64,000 nucleotides of DNA from Polaribacter vadi (GCF_018861005.1 NZ_JAHKQL010000022.1:101307-165306); one strand, 5' to 3'; counted from the first letter of the stretch, positions 41,688 to 51,118 are shown. A program made the numbers and translations. Notes: generated by a model not told the origin, from the letters alone.

Positions 41688-42536
41688 CTATTTTTTGCCT
41701 TGTCTAAACAAAAAATCTTTTTCTGCTTTGGTTAAAGTATCGTAACCAGATTTACTAATTTTATCTAAAATATCATCAATCTGTTGTTGATTTAAATTGG
41801 TATTCGTTTTCTTTTTTACTTTTGATTTATGCACCGTTTTTAATGGTGATTTCTTTTTCTTTTTAAAAAGATTTGCAATTTTATCGAATATTTTAATTTC
41901 TGTATTACTCGCTTTTTTAACGTATAAAAAACCAAATAAAGCACCACCTAAATGTGCAAAATGACCTCCAGCATTATTACCAATTAATGCCATAACATCT
42001 AAACCAATCCAAATTGCAGCTAAATGCCAAAGTTTTACAAAACCTATAAAACGTAATTTTAATTGATAATTAGGTATGTATGCAGCTATACCAATAAAAA
42101 TTGCAGAAATACCTGCAGAAGCACCAATTAATATAGATGTTTCACCATCAAACAAAGGAAAATAATTCTGACTAAAAATAAATAAAATTCCACCGAAAAA
42201 AGTACCTAATAAATAGAAACTCAGCAATTGTTTTTGAGTAAAATATTCAAGAAATAAATTACCTATAAAATACAAAACCATAAGATTCATTAAAATATGA
42301 AGAAAATCGGCATGTAAAAAACCATAAGAAATAATAGACCAGGGTTTTGTAAATAAAGATTTTATTTCATCATCTAATGAAAACCATTCAACTAACCAGT
42401 TTATTTGTCCTTCATATAAACCTTGAAAAACACTTACTAAAATGGTAATAACGAATACAGCAATATTTATAAAAATTAGTTTTTCTACAATATTACCAGT
42501 AATATATCTTCTTTTTATTTCGTCTATTACACTCAT
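41688..42536 (-). CDS. Rhomboid family intramembrane serine protease (first of pair)
   Basis: A 282-residue protein with six transmembrane segments. The motif HADFLHILMN (75-84) in TM2, the nucleophile in GASAG (Ser140) and the catalytic His in GHFAHLGGALFGF (His195) form a complete Ser-His dyad. The C-terminal about 75 residues are a basic cytosolic tail ending in TKAEKDFLFRQGKK, as in many bacterial rhomboids. It overlaps the next rhomboid gene upstream by one base (TAATG). Confidence 0.92.
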   Translation of the reverse strand: MSVIDEIKRRYITGNIVEKLIFINIAVFVITILVSVFQGLYEGQINWLVEWFSLDDEIKSLFTKPWSIISYGFLHADFLHILMNLMVLYFIGNLFLEYFTQKQLLSFYLLGTFFGGILFIFSQNYFPLFDGETSILIGASAGISAIFIGIAAYIPNYQLKLRFIGFVKLWHLAAIWIGLDVMALIGNNAGGHFAHLGGALFGFLYVKKASNTEIKIFDKIANLFKKKKKSPLKTVHKSKVKKKTNTNLNQQQIDDILDKISKSGYDTLTKAEKDFLFRQGKK

Positions 42537-43267
42537 TAATTTACTTTAAATTGATTTTTTTTCCAGTACCAAGCAATTAAAAAACCTATTAATGCACCAC
42601 CAACGTGTGCAAAATGAGCAACATTTCCAATATAATACTTTGTCATTCCAAAGAATAAATCACCTAAAATCATAACAGGAATAAAGTACTTTGCTGCAAT
42701 AGGAACAGGAAAAAATATTAATGCTAATTTTGCATCTTTAAAATATAACCCAAAAGCAACTAAAATTCCGTAAACAGCTCCAGAAGCTCCAACTGCAGGT
42801 GTGTTATATAAAGACCAAATTTTATTAAACTGATCTTGATTAATTACTTCTGCTAATCTAGGATCATTTGTGCTACCAATTTCTAAGATTGAGATTACTT
42901 CTGAATCAGTTAAACCAGCATTTATAAAAATTTCATAAATACCATTAAACTGATAGTAATTAACCAATGTATAGATTAAACCTGCACCAATTCCTGCAGA
43001 AAAATAGAAAAAGAAAAACTTTTTCTTGCCCCACATTTGTTCTAAAGGAGTACCAAAAGCCCATAAACCATACATATTAAATAAAATATGAGAAAAGCTT
43101 CCGTGCATAAAAATATGTGTGACATATTGCCAAAATCCAAAGTGTTCATTTCTTGGAAAATGTAAAGCCAAAATATTTGTAAAATCTAATTGTAATATTT
43201 GTGGTGCAATAAAAAATATTACATTTATAATAATTAGATGTTTTATAGCGTCTGTAATTCTATTCAT
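42536..43267 (-). CDS. Rhomboid family intramembrane serine protease (second of pair)
   Basis: A 243-residue rhomboid with a complete dyad: Ser162 in AVGASGAVYG and His221 in AHFAHVGGALIGF. HGSFSHILFNMYG (55-67) is the TM2 motif. It has a longer loop of about 50 residues between TM3 and TM4 than its neighbour and no C-terminal tail. The two sequences are clearly divergent rather than a recent duplication. It lies 2 bp after mutL. Confidence 0.92.
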   Translation of the reverse strand: MNRITDAIKHLIIINVIFFIAPQILQLDFTNILALHFPRNEHFGFWQYVTHIFMHGSFSHILFNMYGLWAFGTPLEQMWGKKKFFFFYFSAGIGAGLIYTLVNYYQFNGIYEIFINAGLTDSEVISILEIGSTNDPRLAEVINQDQFNKIWSLYNTPAVGASGAVYGILVAFGLYFKDAKLALIFFPVPIAAKYFIPVMILGDLFFGMTKYYIGNVAHFAHVGGALIGFLIAWYWKKNQFKVN

Positions 43268-43269
43268 TT

Positions 43270-45087
43270 TTAACTGTTAAATAGATTATCTATTTCGTTT
43301 AATGTAAGCGTTTTAAAAGTTGCTTTACCTGTTGGAGAAACTGTTGGCTCTTTACAAGAAAATAAATTATTTACTAAACTTTCTTGTTCTTGTTCAGAGA
43401 GTTGAGTTCCAGTTTTAATCGATAATGTTTTAGCAAATGATTTGGCCATAACATCAAAATGACTAAAACTTGTATCTGGTACTTCTAAATTTATATCATT
43501 TAAAAGTTCCTCTAATATAATAGTAATTTTACTTTCTGTAACAGAAACCGGAATTCCTTTAATAGTAACACTGTCTTTGGTAAATTCATCAAAAGAAAAA
43601 CCTGCATTTTCTAATTCGGTTTTTATGGTGTATATCATTTCTATTTCTTGTGATGAAAAAGAAATTTTAACAGGAAACAATAATTGCTGACTATTAGCTT
43701 CTTTTACAGTGATACTTTCTAAAAAATCTTCGTACAAAATACGTTGATGTGCCAAAGATTGATGAATTAAAACTACACCAGATTTTATTAAACTCATTAC
43801 ATATTTACGCTGAATTTGAAATGTTTTTTGTGTTTTAGTTTCTGGTTGATGTTCAAATAATTCCTCTTGTCTTTCTGTTTGATGATTAGAAACAGAAGTA
43901 TATAAACTTTCCCAGCTTTGTGTATTTTGCTCTCTTTTGTAAGGAAAACTAGTTTCTTTCTGTTTTACATCTTCTTTAAAAGGGTTAAAATCAGGATCTA
44001 CAGTAATTTTTGGTGTAGATGTTTTTGTGTTATTTTTATTTAAATGATAAGGTATGTCTAAATTTGAATCCCTATTAAAATCTAAAACAGGAGCCACATT
44101 ATATTGTCCTAAACTATGTTTAACAGTCGCCCTTAACATCGAGTATAAAGCCTTTTCGTTATCGAACTTTATTTCTGTTTTTGTAGGATGAATGTTAATA
44201 TCTATAGTGTTTGCAGGTACTGTTAAATATAAAAAATAGGAGGGATGTGATCCTTGTTCTAACAAACCATCAAAAGCATTTACTACTGCGTGATTTAAGT
44301 AAGAACTTTTTATAAATCTGTCATTTACAAAAAAGAATTGTTCGCCTCTTTTTCTTTTAGAAAATTCTGGTTTTGCTACAAATCCGTTAATATTTAAAAT
44401 ATCTGTTTGTTCATTTATTGGCACTAATTTTTCATTCATTTTTGTACCAAAAACAGCTACAATTCGTTGTCTTAAATTGCCATTTTTTAAATGATAAACC
44501 TCATTGTTATTATGGTGCAATAAAAAAGTAATATCTGGATGTGCTAAAGCAACTCGTTGAAATTCATCTATAATATGTCTGGTTTCAACAGTATCAGATT
44601 TTAAGAAATTTCTACGAGCAGGAATGTTGTAAAATAAATTTTTTACTGCCAAACTTGTTCCTTTAGAAGTTGAGATAAAATCTTGAGAAACTACTTTACT
44701 GCCTTCAATTTTTAGGCAAGAACCTAATTCCTCATTTTCTTGTTTTGTTTTTAATTCTACGTGTGCAATTGCTGCAATAGATGCTAAAGCTTCGCCTCTA
44801 AAACCTTTTGTACAAAGATTAAATAAATCTTCTGCTTTTTGAATTTTAGAAGTTGCGTGTCTTTCAAAACACATTCTGGCATCTGTGGCACTCATTCCTT
44901 TGCCATCGTCAATAACCTGAATTAAAGTTTTACCAGCGTCTTTTAGTAATAATTTTATACTAGTTGCACCAGCATCTATAGCGTTTTCTAACAATTCTTT
45001 TACCACAGAAGCAGGTCTTTGCACTACTTCTCCTGCAGCAATTTGGTTCGCTACATGATCTGGTAAAAGTTGAATGATGTCTGACAT
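43270..45087 (-). CDS. mutL: DNA mismatch repair protein MutL
   Basis: The 605-residue protein has the GHKL ATPase domain with ELLENAIDAGATSI (about 31-44), DDGKGM, and GFRGEALASI (about 92-101), then a variable linker of about 100 residues and a C-terminal dimerisation domain. The region equivalent to the metal-dependent endonuclease motif DQHAxxExxxxE reads HQSLAHQRILYE, so Asp, His and the first Glu are missing, and the later cysteine/histidine motifs are also not recognisable. It therefore looks nuclease-deficient. It sits between a small membrane protein (TAATG overlap) and the rhomboids. Confidence 0.95.
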   Translation of the reverse strand: MSDIIQLLPDHVANQIAAGEVVQRPASVVKELLENAIDAGATSIKLLLKDAGKTLIQVIDDGKGMSATDARMCFERHATSKIQKAEDLFNLCTKGFRGEALASIAAIAHVELKTKQENEELGSCLKIEGSKVVSQDFISTSKGTSLAVKNLFYNIPARRNFLKSDTVETRHIIDEFQRVALAHPDITFLLHHNNNEVYHLKNGNLRQRIVAVFGTKMNEKLVPINEQTDILNINGFVAKPEFSKRKRGEQFFFVNDRFIKSSYLNHAVVNAFDGLLEQGSHPSYFLYLTVPANTIDINIHPTKTEIKFDNEKALYSMLRATVKHSLGQYNVAPVLDFNRDSNLDIPYHLNKNNTKTSTPKITVDPDFNPFKEDVKQKETSFPYKREQNTQSWESLYTSVSNHQTERQEELFEHQPETKTQKTFQIQRKYVMSLIKSGVVLIHQSLAHQRILYEDFLESITVKEANSQQLLFPVKISFSSQEIEMIYTIKTELENAGFSFDEFTKDSVTIKGIPVSVTESKITIILEELLNDINLEVPDTSFSHFDVMAKSFAKTLSIKTGTQLSEQEQESLVNNLFSCKEPTVSPTGKATFKTLTLNEIDNLFNS

Positions 45088-45362
45088 TAATTATTAATGA
45101 ATATGGATAAATCGAAATCTATAATATACAAGAAAGTTAAAACTAAAATTAAAACAATGTAAACAATTGTCTTATTAAACTTGTTTTCTGAATCTTTTAA
45201 TTCGTTTATGGCTGCAGAAAATTTAGATTTTAAGCCTTTGTTTTTTCCTGTTGTAGTTCTAAATTTATCTAGTTTATGTTCTATTTTAAAAGGACTTCCT
45301 TCTCCTTTATAATAACGAGGTTGGTAATCAAATTTTTTATTTGTTCTTTTTAAAAATCCCAT
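45087..45362 (-). CDS. Small single-span membrane protein (not riboflavin synthase)
   Basis: A 91-residue protein. The N-terminal 60 residues are basic and soluble (RYYKGEGSPFKIEHKLDKF), followed by one transmembrane helix (about 66-84, VYIVLILVLTFLYII). Flavobacterial homologues are sometimes labelled riboflavin synthase subunit beta, apparently because ribH lies next door; there is no sequence support for that. Function unknown. Its TAA overlaps the mutL ATG by one base. The 253-bp gap between it and ribH holds nothing I can identify. Confidence 0.7.
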   Translation of the reverse strand: MGFLKRTNKKFDYQPRYYKGEGSPFKIEHKLDKFRTTTGKNKGLKSKFSAAINELKDSENKFNKTIVYIVLILVLTFLYIIDFDLSIFINN

Positions 45363-45615
45363 AATTTTAGATAATAATTGGTGAATAATGGTTTAGAAAT
45401 CTCAAATATTGTACCAAATTTAAGGATATCAAAATTAAAGAATTAAAAGGAATACTTCAAGGAATGATGTTAAAAGTATTCTTAAAAATCCTGCATGATT
45501 TTTAAACCACTTTAGGTTTGTATATTCTTTTAAATTAAGAGAATTCCTAAAAGGTTAAAGAAATTTTGTATTAGAATTAAAAAAAAAATGATTTGTATTT
45601 TAAACCTCTATTTAA

Positions 45616-46122
45616 TTAAAAACCAATGCTATCAGAAGTTCTATCTATATTTTTAAGAGCTGCCATTTTTACAGCTGCAACAGCACATTCTATACCTTTA
45701 TTACCTAATTTACCTCCAGATCTATCTATTGATTGCTGTTTGTTATTATCTGTTAAAACACAGAAAATTATTGGAACATCATATTTAATATTTAAATCTA
45801 CAATACCTTGTGTAACTCCTTCACAAACAAAATCGAAATGTTTTGTTTCTCCTTGTATTACATTACCAATAGCAATGATAGCATCTAAATTTTGAGACTG
45901 TATCATTTTTTTGCAACCGTAAACAAGTTCAAAACTACCAGGCACATCCCAAGAAATTATATTTTCTTCAGTTGCACCACAGTCTAAAAAAGCTTCAATA
46001 GCTCCTTTTTTTAGGTTTTGTGTAATTTCTGGATTCCATTCAGAAACAACAATCCCAAATCGAAAAGTCTTCGCATTTGGGATTGTTGTTTTATCGTAAT
46101 ATGATAAATTGGTTGTAGCCAT
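45616..46122 (-). CDS. ribH: 6,7-dimethyl-8-ribityllumazine synthase
   Basis: Condenses 3,4-dihydroxybutanone phosphate with the ribitylaminopyrimidine in riboflavin synthesis. The 168-residue protein has the typical motifs: FGIVVSEWNPEIT at the N-terminus, the VPGSFELV substrate loop (about 60-67), IAIGNVIQGETKHFDFV with the catalytic His (about 94), and the late RSGGKLGNKGIECA. No FMN riboswitch is seen upstream. It lies between the TPR protein gene and the small membrane protein. Confidence 0.96.
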   Translation of the reverse strand: MATTNLSYYDKTTIPNAKTFRFGIVVSEWNPEITQNLKKGAIEAFLDCGATEENIISWDVPGSFELVYGCKKMIQSQNLDAIIAIGNVIQGETKHFDFVCEGVTQGIVDLNIKYDVPIIFCVLTDNNKQQSIDRSGGKLGNKGIECAVAAVKMAALKNIDRTSDSIGF

Positions 46123-46197
46123 TTGTTGGTTTTTGGTTTATTGTTGTTGATTTTTAGTAATATTTGTAACTAAAAACTAAAAACCAAGAACTAAAAA

Positions 46198-46965
46198 CTA
46201 TTGAGCATATTTTGCTGCATTGATAAATTTTTCTACATCTCTACCTTGATCAGATTTTGGGTAGCTTTCTTTAATTTTAGAAAATAAATTTTCTGCTTTA
46301 CTGTATTCTTTTAAATTCATAGCAGTTTGCCCTGCTTTGTATAAAAATAAAGGAGTTGTAAAATCGTTCGTTTTTTTGTTAGCTGCTTTTTCATAGTATT
46401 CTAAAGCCTCTTCTTCTTGTTCAATATCAGAAAAAGCATCACCAATTGCACCTAAAGCAACAGGACCCAACATTTCATCATCAGAATCAAATTTGCTTAA
46501 AAATTCGATAGCTTTATCATATTGTTTCATTTGTAAATAAGAAACACCAGCGTAATAATTTGCCATATTTCCTGCATCTGTACCACTATAAGAATCAGCA
46601 ATATCTAAGAAACCGTATTTACCATCTGCACCTTCTAAACCTAAAGTTAAAAGAGAATCTATACCAGAACCAGCAGTTGCTGCTTCATCAAAATATTTTC
46701 TAGGAAAAGCCAATTCGTTAGACGCATCTAATTCATTTGGTTCTACTATATATTTATTATATCCTAAAAATGCTAAGAAAATAACAACAATTGCTACTAA
46801 AGCACCAAATAAAACTTTACTATTTTTCTCAATCCATTGTTCAGATTTAGAAGCAGTTTCATCTAAAGTATTAAATACTTCAGCAGTTGTACTGTCCATA
46901 TTTTCTACTTGTTGTTCTTCTTGTTTATTCTTAGGTTTGTATCCTCTCTTCTTGTATGTTGCCAT
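46198..46965 (-). CDS. Membrane-anchored TPR protein (YfgM-like)
   Basis: A 255-residue protein with a basic N-terminus (YKKRGYKPKNKQEEQQ), one transmembrane helix (about 49-66, VLFGALVAIVVIFLAFLGY), then TPR-like repeats: ANYYAGVSYLQMKQYDKAIE, GDAFSDIEQEEEALEYYEKA and LYKAGQTAMNLKEYSKAE. The layout (cytosolic tail, single helix, periplasmic TPR) is that of YfgM/PpiD-associated or Tol-Pal-associated scaffolds. The exact role is unknown. A -7 element lies 22 bp upstream. Confidence 0.85.
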   Translation of the reverse strand: MATYKKRGYKPKNKQEEQQVENMDSTTAEVFNTLDETASKSEQWIEKNSKVLFGALVAIVVIFLAFLGYNKYIVEPNELDASNELAFPRKYFDEAATAGSGIDSLLTLGLEGADGKYGFLDIADSYSGTDAGNMANYYAGVSYLQMKQYDKAIEFLSKFDSDDEMLGPVALGAIGDAFSDIEQEEEALEYYEKAANKKTNDFTTPLFLYKAGQTAMNLKEYSKAENLFSKIKESYPKSDQGRDVEKFINAAKYAQ

Positions 46966-46987
46966 ATTTCCTTAAAAATTAGTGGCG

Positions 46988-46995
46988 CAAAAATA
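46988..46995 (-). promoter_or_regulatory. Candidate -7 element for the TPR protein gene
   Basis: TATTTTTG on the minus strand, an exact TAnnTTTG match 22 bp before the ATG. No -33 match at the usual distance. Confidence 0.4.
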
Positions 46996-47078
46996 GTTTT
47001 TTTAATTGGATTTTAAAAGAGGTTATTTCGCAAAATTTTCAATAATTTGCAATCCTTTTTTAATCTAGTTTTTTACAA

Positions 47079-48158
47079 ATGTATTTACAGAAAATTTCTA
47101 TTGTAAATTTTAAAAATATCGAATCGCAAACTTTTGATTTTCAGGAGAAAATAAATTGTTTTGTGGGTAATAATGGTGTAGGTAAAACTAATGTTTTAGA
47201 TGCAATTTATTACTTGTCTTTTACAAAAAGCTACTTTAATTCAGTGGCTGTGCAGAATATTAAACATGGTGAAGGTTTTTTTATGATAGAAGGTAATTAC
47301 CTTTTAAATGATAGAAATGAAAAAATTGTATGCAGTTTAAAAAAAGGACAGAAAAAGGTTTTAAAGAGAAATGAAAAAGCTTATGGAAAATTTTCTGAAC
47401 ATATAGGTCAGTTTCCTTTGGTAATCATTTCGCCTGCAGATCGTGATTTGGTTACAGAAGGTAGTGATACTCGTAGAAAATTTATAGATGGTGTAATTTC
47501 TCAACAAAATAAAGCCTATTTACAAGATTTAATTGCTTATAATAAAGTGCTAAGCCAGAGAAATGCATTATTAAAATATTTTGCAGCAAACAGAACTTTT
47601 GATGCTTTAAATTTAAGTGTTTATGATGAGCAATTAGCTAATTATGCAAGCAAAATATATAAAGTAAGAAAGACCTTTTTAGGAGAGTTTATTCCGATTT
47701 TTAATGAAAAATATCAGATTATATCTGGTGATAAAGAGCAAGTAAATCTTAATTATAAAAGTCAGTTACTTGATTTTAATATGGATGATTTGTTAAAAAA
47801 ATCTTTAGAAAAAGATAGGGTAATTCAATATACCACATCAGGAATTCACAAGGATGATTTAAGTTTTGAAATTGGAGATTATCCTATTAAAAAATTTGGT
47901 TCTCAAGGTCAGCAAAAATCATATTTAATTTCTTTAAAATTGGCGCAATTTCAATTTATAAAGCAACAATCTAATGTTACTCCTATATTATTATTAGATG
48001 ATATTTTTGATAAGTTAGATGAAAATCGTGTTGCGCAAATTATAGATTTAGTGAATAATGATGAGTTTGGACAGATTTTTATTACTGATACTCATTCTGA
48101 AAGAACAGAGAATATTTTAAAACAAGGTGATAAAGAATATCAAATTTTTAAGTTGTAG
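47079..48158 (+). CDS. recF: DNA replication and repair protein RecF
   Basis: SMC-like ATPase that loads RecA at gapped DNA with RecO and RecR. The 359-residue protein has Walker [10 protein letters not shown] (about 31-39), the D-loop/signature region [19 protein letters not shown] (about 270) and Walker [17 protein letters not shown] (about 302-317). It is divergent from the TPR gene and upstream of the DUF721 gene. The gene is not beside dnaA/dnaN here, unlike many bacteria. Confidence 0.96.
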   Translation: MYLQKISIVNFKNIESQTFDFQEKINCFVGNNGVGKTNVLDAIYYLSFTKSYFNSVAVQNIKHGEGFFMIEGNYLLNDRNEKIVCSLKKGQKKVLKRNEKAYGKFSEHIGQFPLVIISPADRDLVTEGSDTRRKFIDGVISQQNKAYLQDLIAYNKVLSQRNALLKYFAANRTFDALNLSVYDEQLANYASKIYKVRKTFLGEFIPIFNEKYQIISGDKEQVNLNYKSQLLDFNMDDLLKKSLEKDRVIQYTTSGIHKDDLSFEIGDYPIKKFGSQGQQKSYLISLKLAQFQFIKQQSNVTPILLLDDIFDKLDENRVAQIIDLVNNDEFGQIFITDTHSERTENILKQGDKEYQIFKL

Positions 48159-48251
48159 TGTATTGAAAGTAGTAAGTTTATTTTTAAAAGTTTAATTCAT
48201 TTTAAAAAAATAGATTGCACATCAATAAAAAAGATTTGTAAGAATAAAAAT

Positions 48252-48548
48252 ATGGCAAAGAGAGAAAATGATTCCTTTTCGATAGAAGATTTAATGAAAA
48301 CCTTTATCAAAGAAAATAATTTGAGCAAAGGAATGCAAAAAATGAAAGTTGAAGAAACTTGGCTCAAAATGATGGGGCCAGGAGTTGCCACGCATACTAC
48401 TTCTGTAAAATTGCAAAATAAAACTTTAATTATTCAATTAAAATCGTCTGTATTAAGAGAAGAATTAAGTTATGGAAAAGACAAAATCATTAAAATGATG
48501 AATGAAGAATTAGGAGAACAAGTAATTACAAAATTGATGTTAGTTTAA
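48252..48548 (+). CDS. DUF721/DciA-like protein
   Basis: A 98-residue protein with the DUF721 pattern: a helical N-terminus (FSIEDLMKTFIKENNLSKGM), a W in EETWLKMMGP, and the strand-turn-strand TTSVKLQNKTLIIQLKSS then LREELSYGKDKIIKMMNEEL. DciA proteins of this family load or regulate the DnaB replicative helicase. It is close downstream of recF (93 bp), a common pairing in bacteria. Confidence 0.85.
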   Translation: MAKRENDSFSIEDLMKTFIKENNLSKGMQKMKVEETWLKMMGPGVATHTTSVKLQNKTLIIQLKSSVLREELSYGKDKIIKMMNEELGEQVITKLMLV

Positions 48549-48635
48549 ATGAAAAATTATTGCCATAAATTTATGAGAACAATGATCATTTTATTGAGTC
48601 TATTTTGGGTGTATCAGAATATAAACCTTTATTAA
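48549..48635 (+). CDS. Possible 28-residue membrane peptide
   Basis: An ATG immediately after the DUF721 gene stop opens a frame of 28 codons with one hydrophobic stretch (TMIILLSLFWVY, about 11-22). Its position directly after a stop (TAAATG) would allow translational re-initiation. No family is recognised and the frame may be chance in A+T-rich DNA. The rest of the gap up to 48848 shows no gene. Confidence 0.2.
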   Translation: MKNYCHKFMRTMIILLSLFWVYQNINLY

Positions 48636-48848
48636 CTTTATCATTTTACAAATGTTCTTTTTGCTTTTAGATATTCTAATTGGGCTTTATTTTTTTAAGT
48701 TTTTTTTGGTGTTTTTAAATTAAGATAATTTATAAATAAAAAGTAATTTTAATTACAGAGAAAGTAAATAACAAATGTTTTTTTTTAATTGTATTTAGGG
48801 TAATTTAGGTGTTGATTAATTTTTTTTTAAGAGAAGTATTTATTTGAT

Positions 48849-48890
48849 TTTTAAAAAAGAAAACTCGCAACCAAAAAGGTTGCGAGTTTT
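48849..48890 (-). terminator. Rho-independent terminator of ndk
   Basis: AAAACTCGCAACC (48860-48872) pairs with GGTTGCGAGTTTT (48878-48890), a 13-bp perfect stem with an AAAAA loop. On the minus strand it is followed by a U-rich run. It lies about 30 bp after the ndk stop. Confidence 0.88.
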
Positions 48891-48921
48891 TAAAAATATT
48901 TTTTTGAACTTAAATTCTAAA

Positions 48922-49341
48922 TTAGAATTGCTCTCTACCAGAAAAGTGAAAGTTTCCTTCGATTTCAGCATTTTCATCAGAATCAGAACCATGAACTGCA
49001 TTTTCTCCCATAGAAGTTGCATATAATTTTCTGATTGTTCCTTCAGCTGCATCAGCAGGATTTGTTGCTCCTATTAAAGTCCTAAAATCACTAACTGCAT
49101 TTTCTTTTTCTAAGATTGCTGCAATTATTGGTCCTCTTGTCATAAACTCAACTAATTCTCCAAAAAACGGACGCTCATTATGCACAGCATAAAAAGTTTC
49201 AGCATCAGCTTTTGTCATTTGAGTTTTCTTTAACGCTACAATTCTAAATCCTGCAGCATTAATTTTTTCTAAAATTGCACCAGTGTGTCCGTTTTCTACA
49301 GCATCTGGTTTTAGCATTGTAAATGTTCTATTTGTTGCCAT
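48922..49341 (-). CDS. ndk: Nucleoside diphosphate kinase
   Basis: Equalises NTP and dNTP pools through a phosphohistidine intermediate. The 139-residue protein starts [17 protein letters not shown]; the catalytic His is in the NAVHGSDS signature (about residue 117). Monocistronic, with one of the best promoters in the window and a strong terminator. Confidence 0.97.
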   Translation of the reverse strand: MATNRTFTMLKPDAVENGHTGAILEKINAAGFRIVALKKTQMTKADAETFYAVHNERPFFGELVEFMTRGPIIAAILEKENAVSDFRTLIGATNPADAAEGTIRKLYATSMGENAVHGSDSDENAEIEGNFHFSGREQF

Positions 49342-49357
49342 TTTCTATAATTTTCGG

Positions 49358-49387
49358 CAAAAGTACATCTTTTATTGTTAATAACAA
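49358..49387 (-). promoter_or_regulatory. Promoter of ndk (TTG-N19-TACTTTTG)
   Basis: On the minus strand TTG (49387-49385) is followed after 19 bp by TACTTTTG (49365-49358), matching the Bacteroidota TTTG/TAnnTTTG promoter with the standard spacing. The -7 element is 16 bp before the ATG. Confidence 0.65.
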
Positions 49388-49560
49388 GTTAATGATATAC
49401 TTGTGTTAATTCTAACTGTATTATATGGTGTTTACTATTATTAAAAGAGTGTTTTTATTTTCTTAAATATTAAACTTTAACTCACTAAAATTGTCCTTAT
49501 ATTTATATGTATAAGAAAATATATTTTAATCAATGTTATTAAATTGTATATTCGCAAATT

Positions 49561-50589
49561 ATGATTTTGAAAGGATTTGAAGATTTAAAAGAGTTTTTAG
49601 AAGAACCAAAAAAAATAGTAATTGTAGGACATAGAAATCCTGATGGTGATGCTATGGGTTCTACTTTAGCGTTAAAGCAATATTTAAATAAAAAAGGCCA
49701 TAAAAGTACAGTTGTTGTTCCTAATGATTATCCAGATTTTTTAAAATGGTTGCCAGATTCAGACTCAACTTATTTATTCGATTGGCAAAATAAACAAGCT
49801 AAAAGAGCAATAAATAATTCTGATATTATTTTCTTATTAGATTTTAATGCATTGCATAGAGTAGGTAGTGATATGCAGAATACATTAGAGGCTTATGAGA
49901 ACGATTTTGCAATGATAGATCATCATCAACAACCAGATGATGTAAAATATATGTATTCTGATACAGAGATCTGTTCTACTTGTCAAATGGTGTATCAGTT
50001 TATTGAAATGAATAACGATTTAGATTTAATTGATGCCAATATTGCAACTTGTTTATACACTGGTATAATGACAGATACAGGTTCTTTTCGATTTAGATCT
50101 ACCACAAGTACAACCCACAGAATTATTGCTGATTTAATTGATAAAGGCGCAGAAAACGATAGAATACATAATAACGTTTATGATGCCAATTCTTACAATA
50201 GGTTGCTATTATTAGGTAAAGCTTTAAGTAATTTACAGATTTTACCTAATTATAATACAGCTTATATTACTCTAACAGACGAAGAAAAAAAACGTTTCGA
50301 CTTTCAAAAAGGAGATACAGAAGGTGTTGTAAATTATGCATTATCATTAAAAGGTATAATTTTTGCAGCTATTTTTATTGAAGACAAAGAACAAGGTATT
50401 ATTAAAATTTCTTTTAGATCAAAAGGGAAATTTTCTGTAAATCAATTTGCGAGAAACCATTTTGATGGTGGAGGACATGATAATGCTGCAGGTGGTAGGT
50501 CAGATTTACCAATGGCAAAAACAGTAACAAAATTCACATCATTAGTTTCAGAATATCAACAAGAATTAGAAACCTCTTATGAAGCATAG
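49561..50589 (+). CDS. DHH-DHHA1 phosphoesterase, NrnA-like
   Basis: A 342-residue protein with DHH motifs: GHRNPDGDAMGST (about 21-33), DIIFLLDFN, and the eponymous MIDHHQQPD (about 118), then a DHHA1 domain with the glycine motif FDGGGHDNAAGG (about 301-312). These are shared by NrnA-type enzymes that degrade nano-RNA and dephosphorylate pAp. Metal-dependent and cytosolic. It overlaps gldI by 11 bp, the start of a four-gene run with three peptidyl-prolyl isomerases. Confidence 0.92.
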   Translation: MILKGFEDLKEFLEEPKKIVIVGHRNPDGDAMGSTLALKQYLNKKGHKSTVVVPNDYPDFLKWLPDSDSTYLFDWQNKQAKRAINNSDIIFLLDFNALHRVGSDMQNTLEAYENDFAMIDHHQQPDDVKYMYSDTEICSTCQMVYQFIEMNNDLDLIDANIATCLYTGIMTDTGSFRFRSTTSTTHRIIADLIDKGAENDRIHNNVYDANSYNRLLLLGKALSNLQILPNYNTAYITLTDEEKKRFDFQKGDTEGVVNYALSLKGIIFAAIFIEDKEQGIIKISFRSKGKFSVNQFARNHFDGGGHDNAAGGRSDLPMAKTVTKFTSLVSEYQQELETSYEA

Positions 50590-51109
50590 TTTTTTGTTTT
50601 TTTTGATGATAGTTTGCTTTTCGTGTTCAAAAATTGAGCCTAGAAAACCTATTAATCCCAAACCTTCTACCACACTTTATTTTGAAGCAATGCAACAAAA
50701 TAAAATTTTAAATAAACAAGAAGAGAGTAAGATTTTAAACTTAATAGAGAACGATTCTTTAAATACTTATTACCAATCTTCAAATGGGTTTTGGTATAAA
50801 TACATCAACAAAATTACTGAAGATTTGCCAACTCCTATAAAAGGAAATGAAGTTACCTTTCAATATAATATTACAGATTTAAAAGATTCAATAATTTATA
50901 GCAAAGAGGAATTAGGAATTAAAACTTATGCAATAGATAAACAAGACATTATTTCTGGCTTACAAAAAGGAATAAAGTTGATGAAAATAGGAGAAACCAT
51001 TACATTTGTAATTCCATCTTACAGTGCTTATGGTGTTGCAGGCGATGGAAAAAAAATTGGAATAAATCAATCAATAAAAAGTACAGTAACATTAACAAAT
51101 ATTAAATAA
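50579..51109 (+). CDS. gldI: Gliding motility lipoprotein GldI (FKBP-type PPIase)
   Basis: A 176-residue lipoprotein (lipobox VCFSC, Cys16). The FKBP-type domain (about 65-176) shows GNEVTFQYNI, ISGLQKGIKLMKIGETITFVIPS and YSAYG. In Flavobacterium, GldI is a peptidyl-prolyl isomerase needed for gliding and T9SS-dependent secretion, probably by folding Gld proteins. The gene overlaps the nrnA-like gene by 11 bp and precedes two further PPIase genes, the arrangement known around gldI. Confidence 0.88.
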   Translation: MKHSFLFFLMIVCFSCSKIEPRKPINPKPSTTLYFEAMQQNKILNKQEESKILNLIENDSLNTYYQSSNGFWYKYINKITEDLPTPIKGNEVTFQYNITDLKDSIIYSKEELGIKTYAIDKQDIISGLQKGIKLMKIGETITFVIPSYSAYGVAGDGKKIGINQSIKSTVTLTNIK

Positions 51110-51118
51110 ACAAATAAA

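Noticed and set aside
45087..45362. Riboflavin synthase subunit beta label for the small protein near ribH
   Set aside because: It is a 91-residue basic protein with one transmembrane helix and no riboflavin synthase motif; the true lumazine synthase is the next gene.
46141..46200. Short repeats of AACTAAAAAC between ribH and the TPR gene
   Set aside because: Simple A-rich low-complexity sequence without dyad symmetry or constant spacing.
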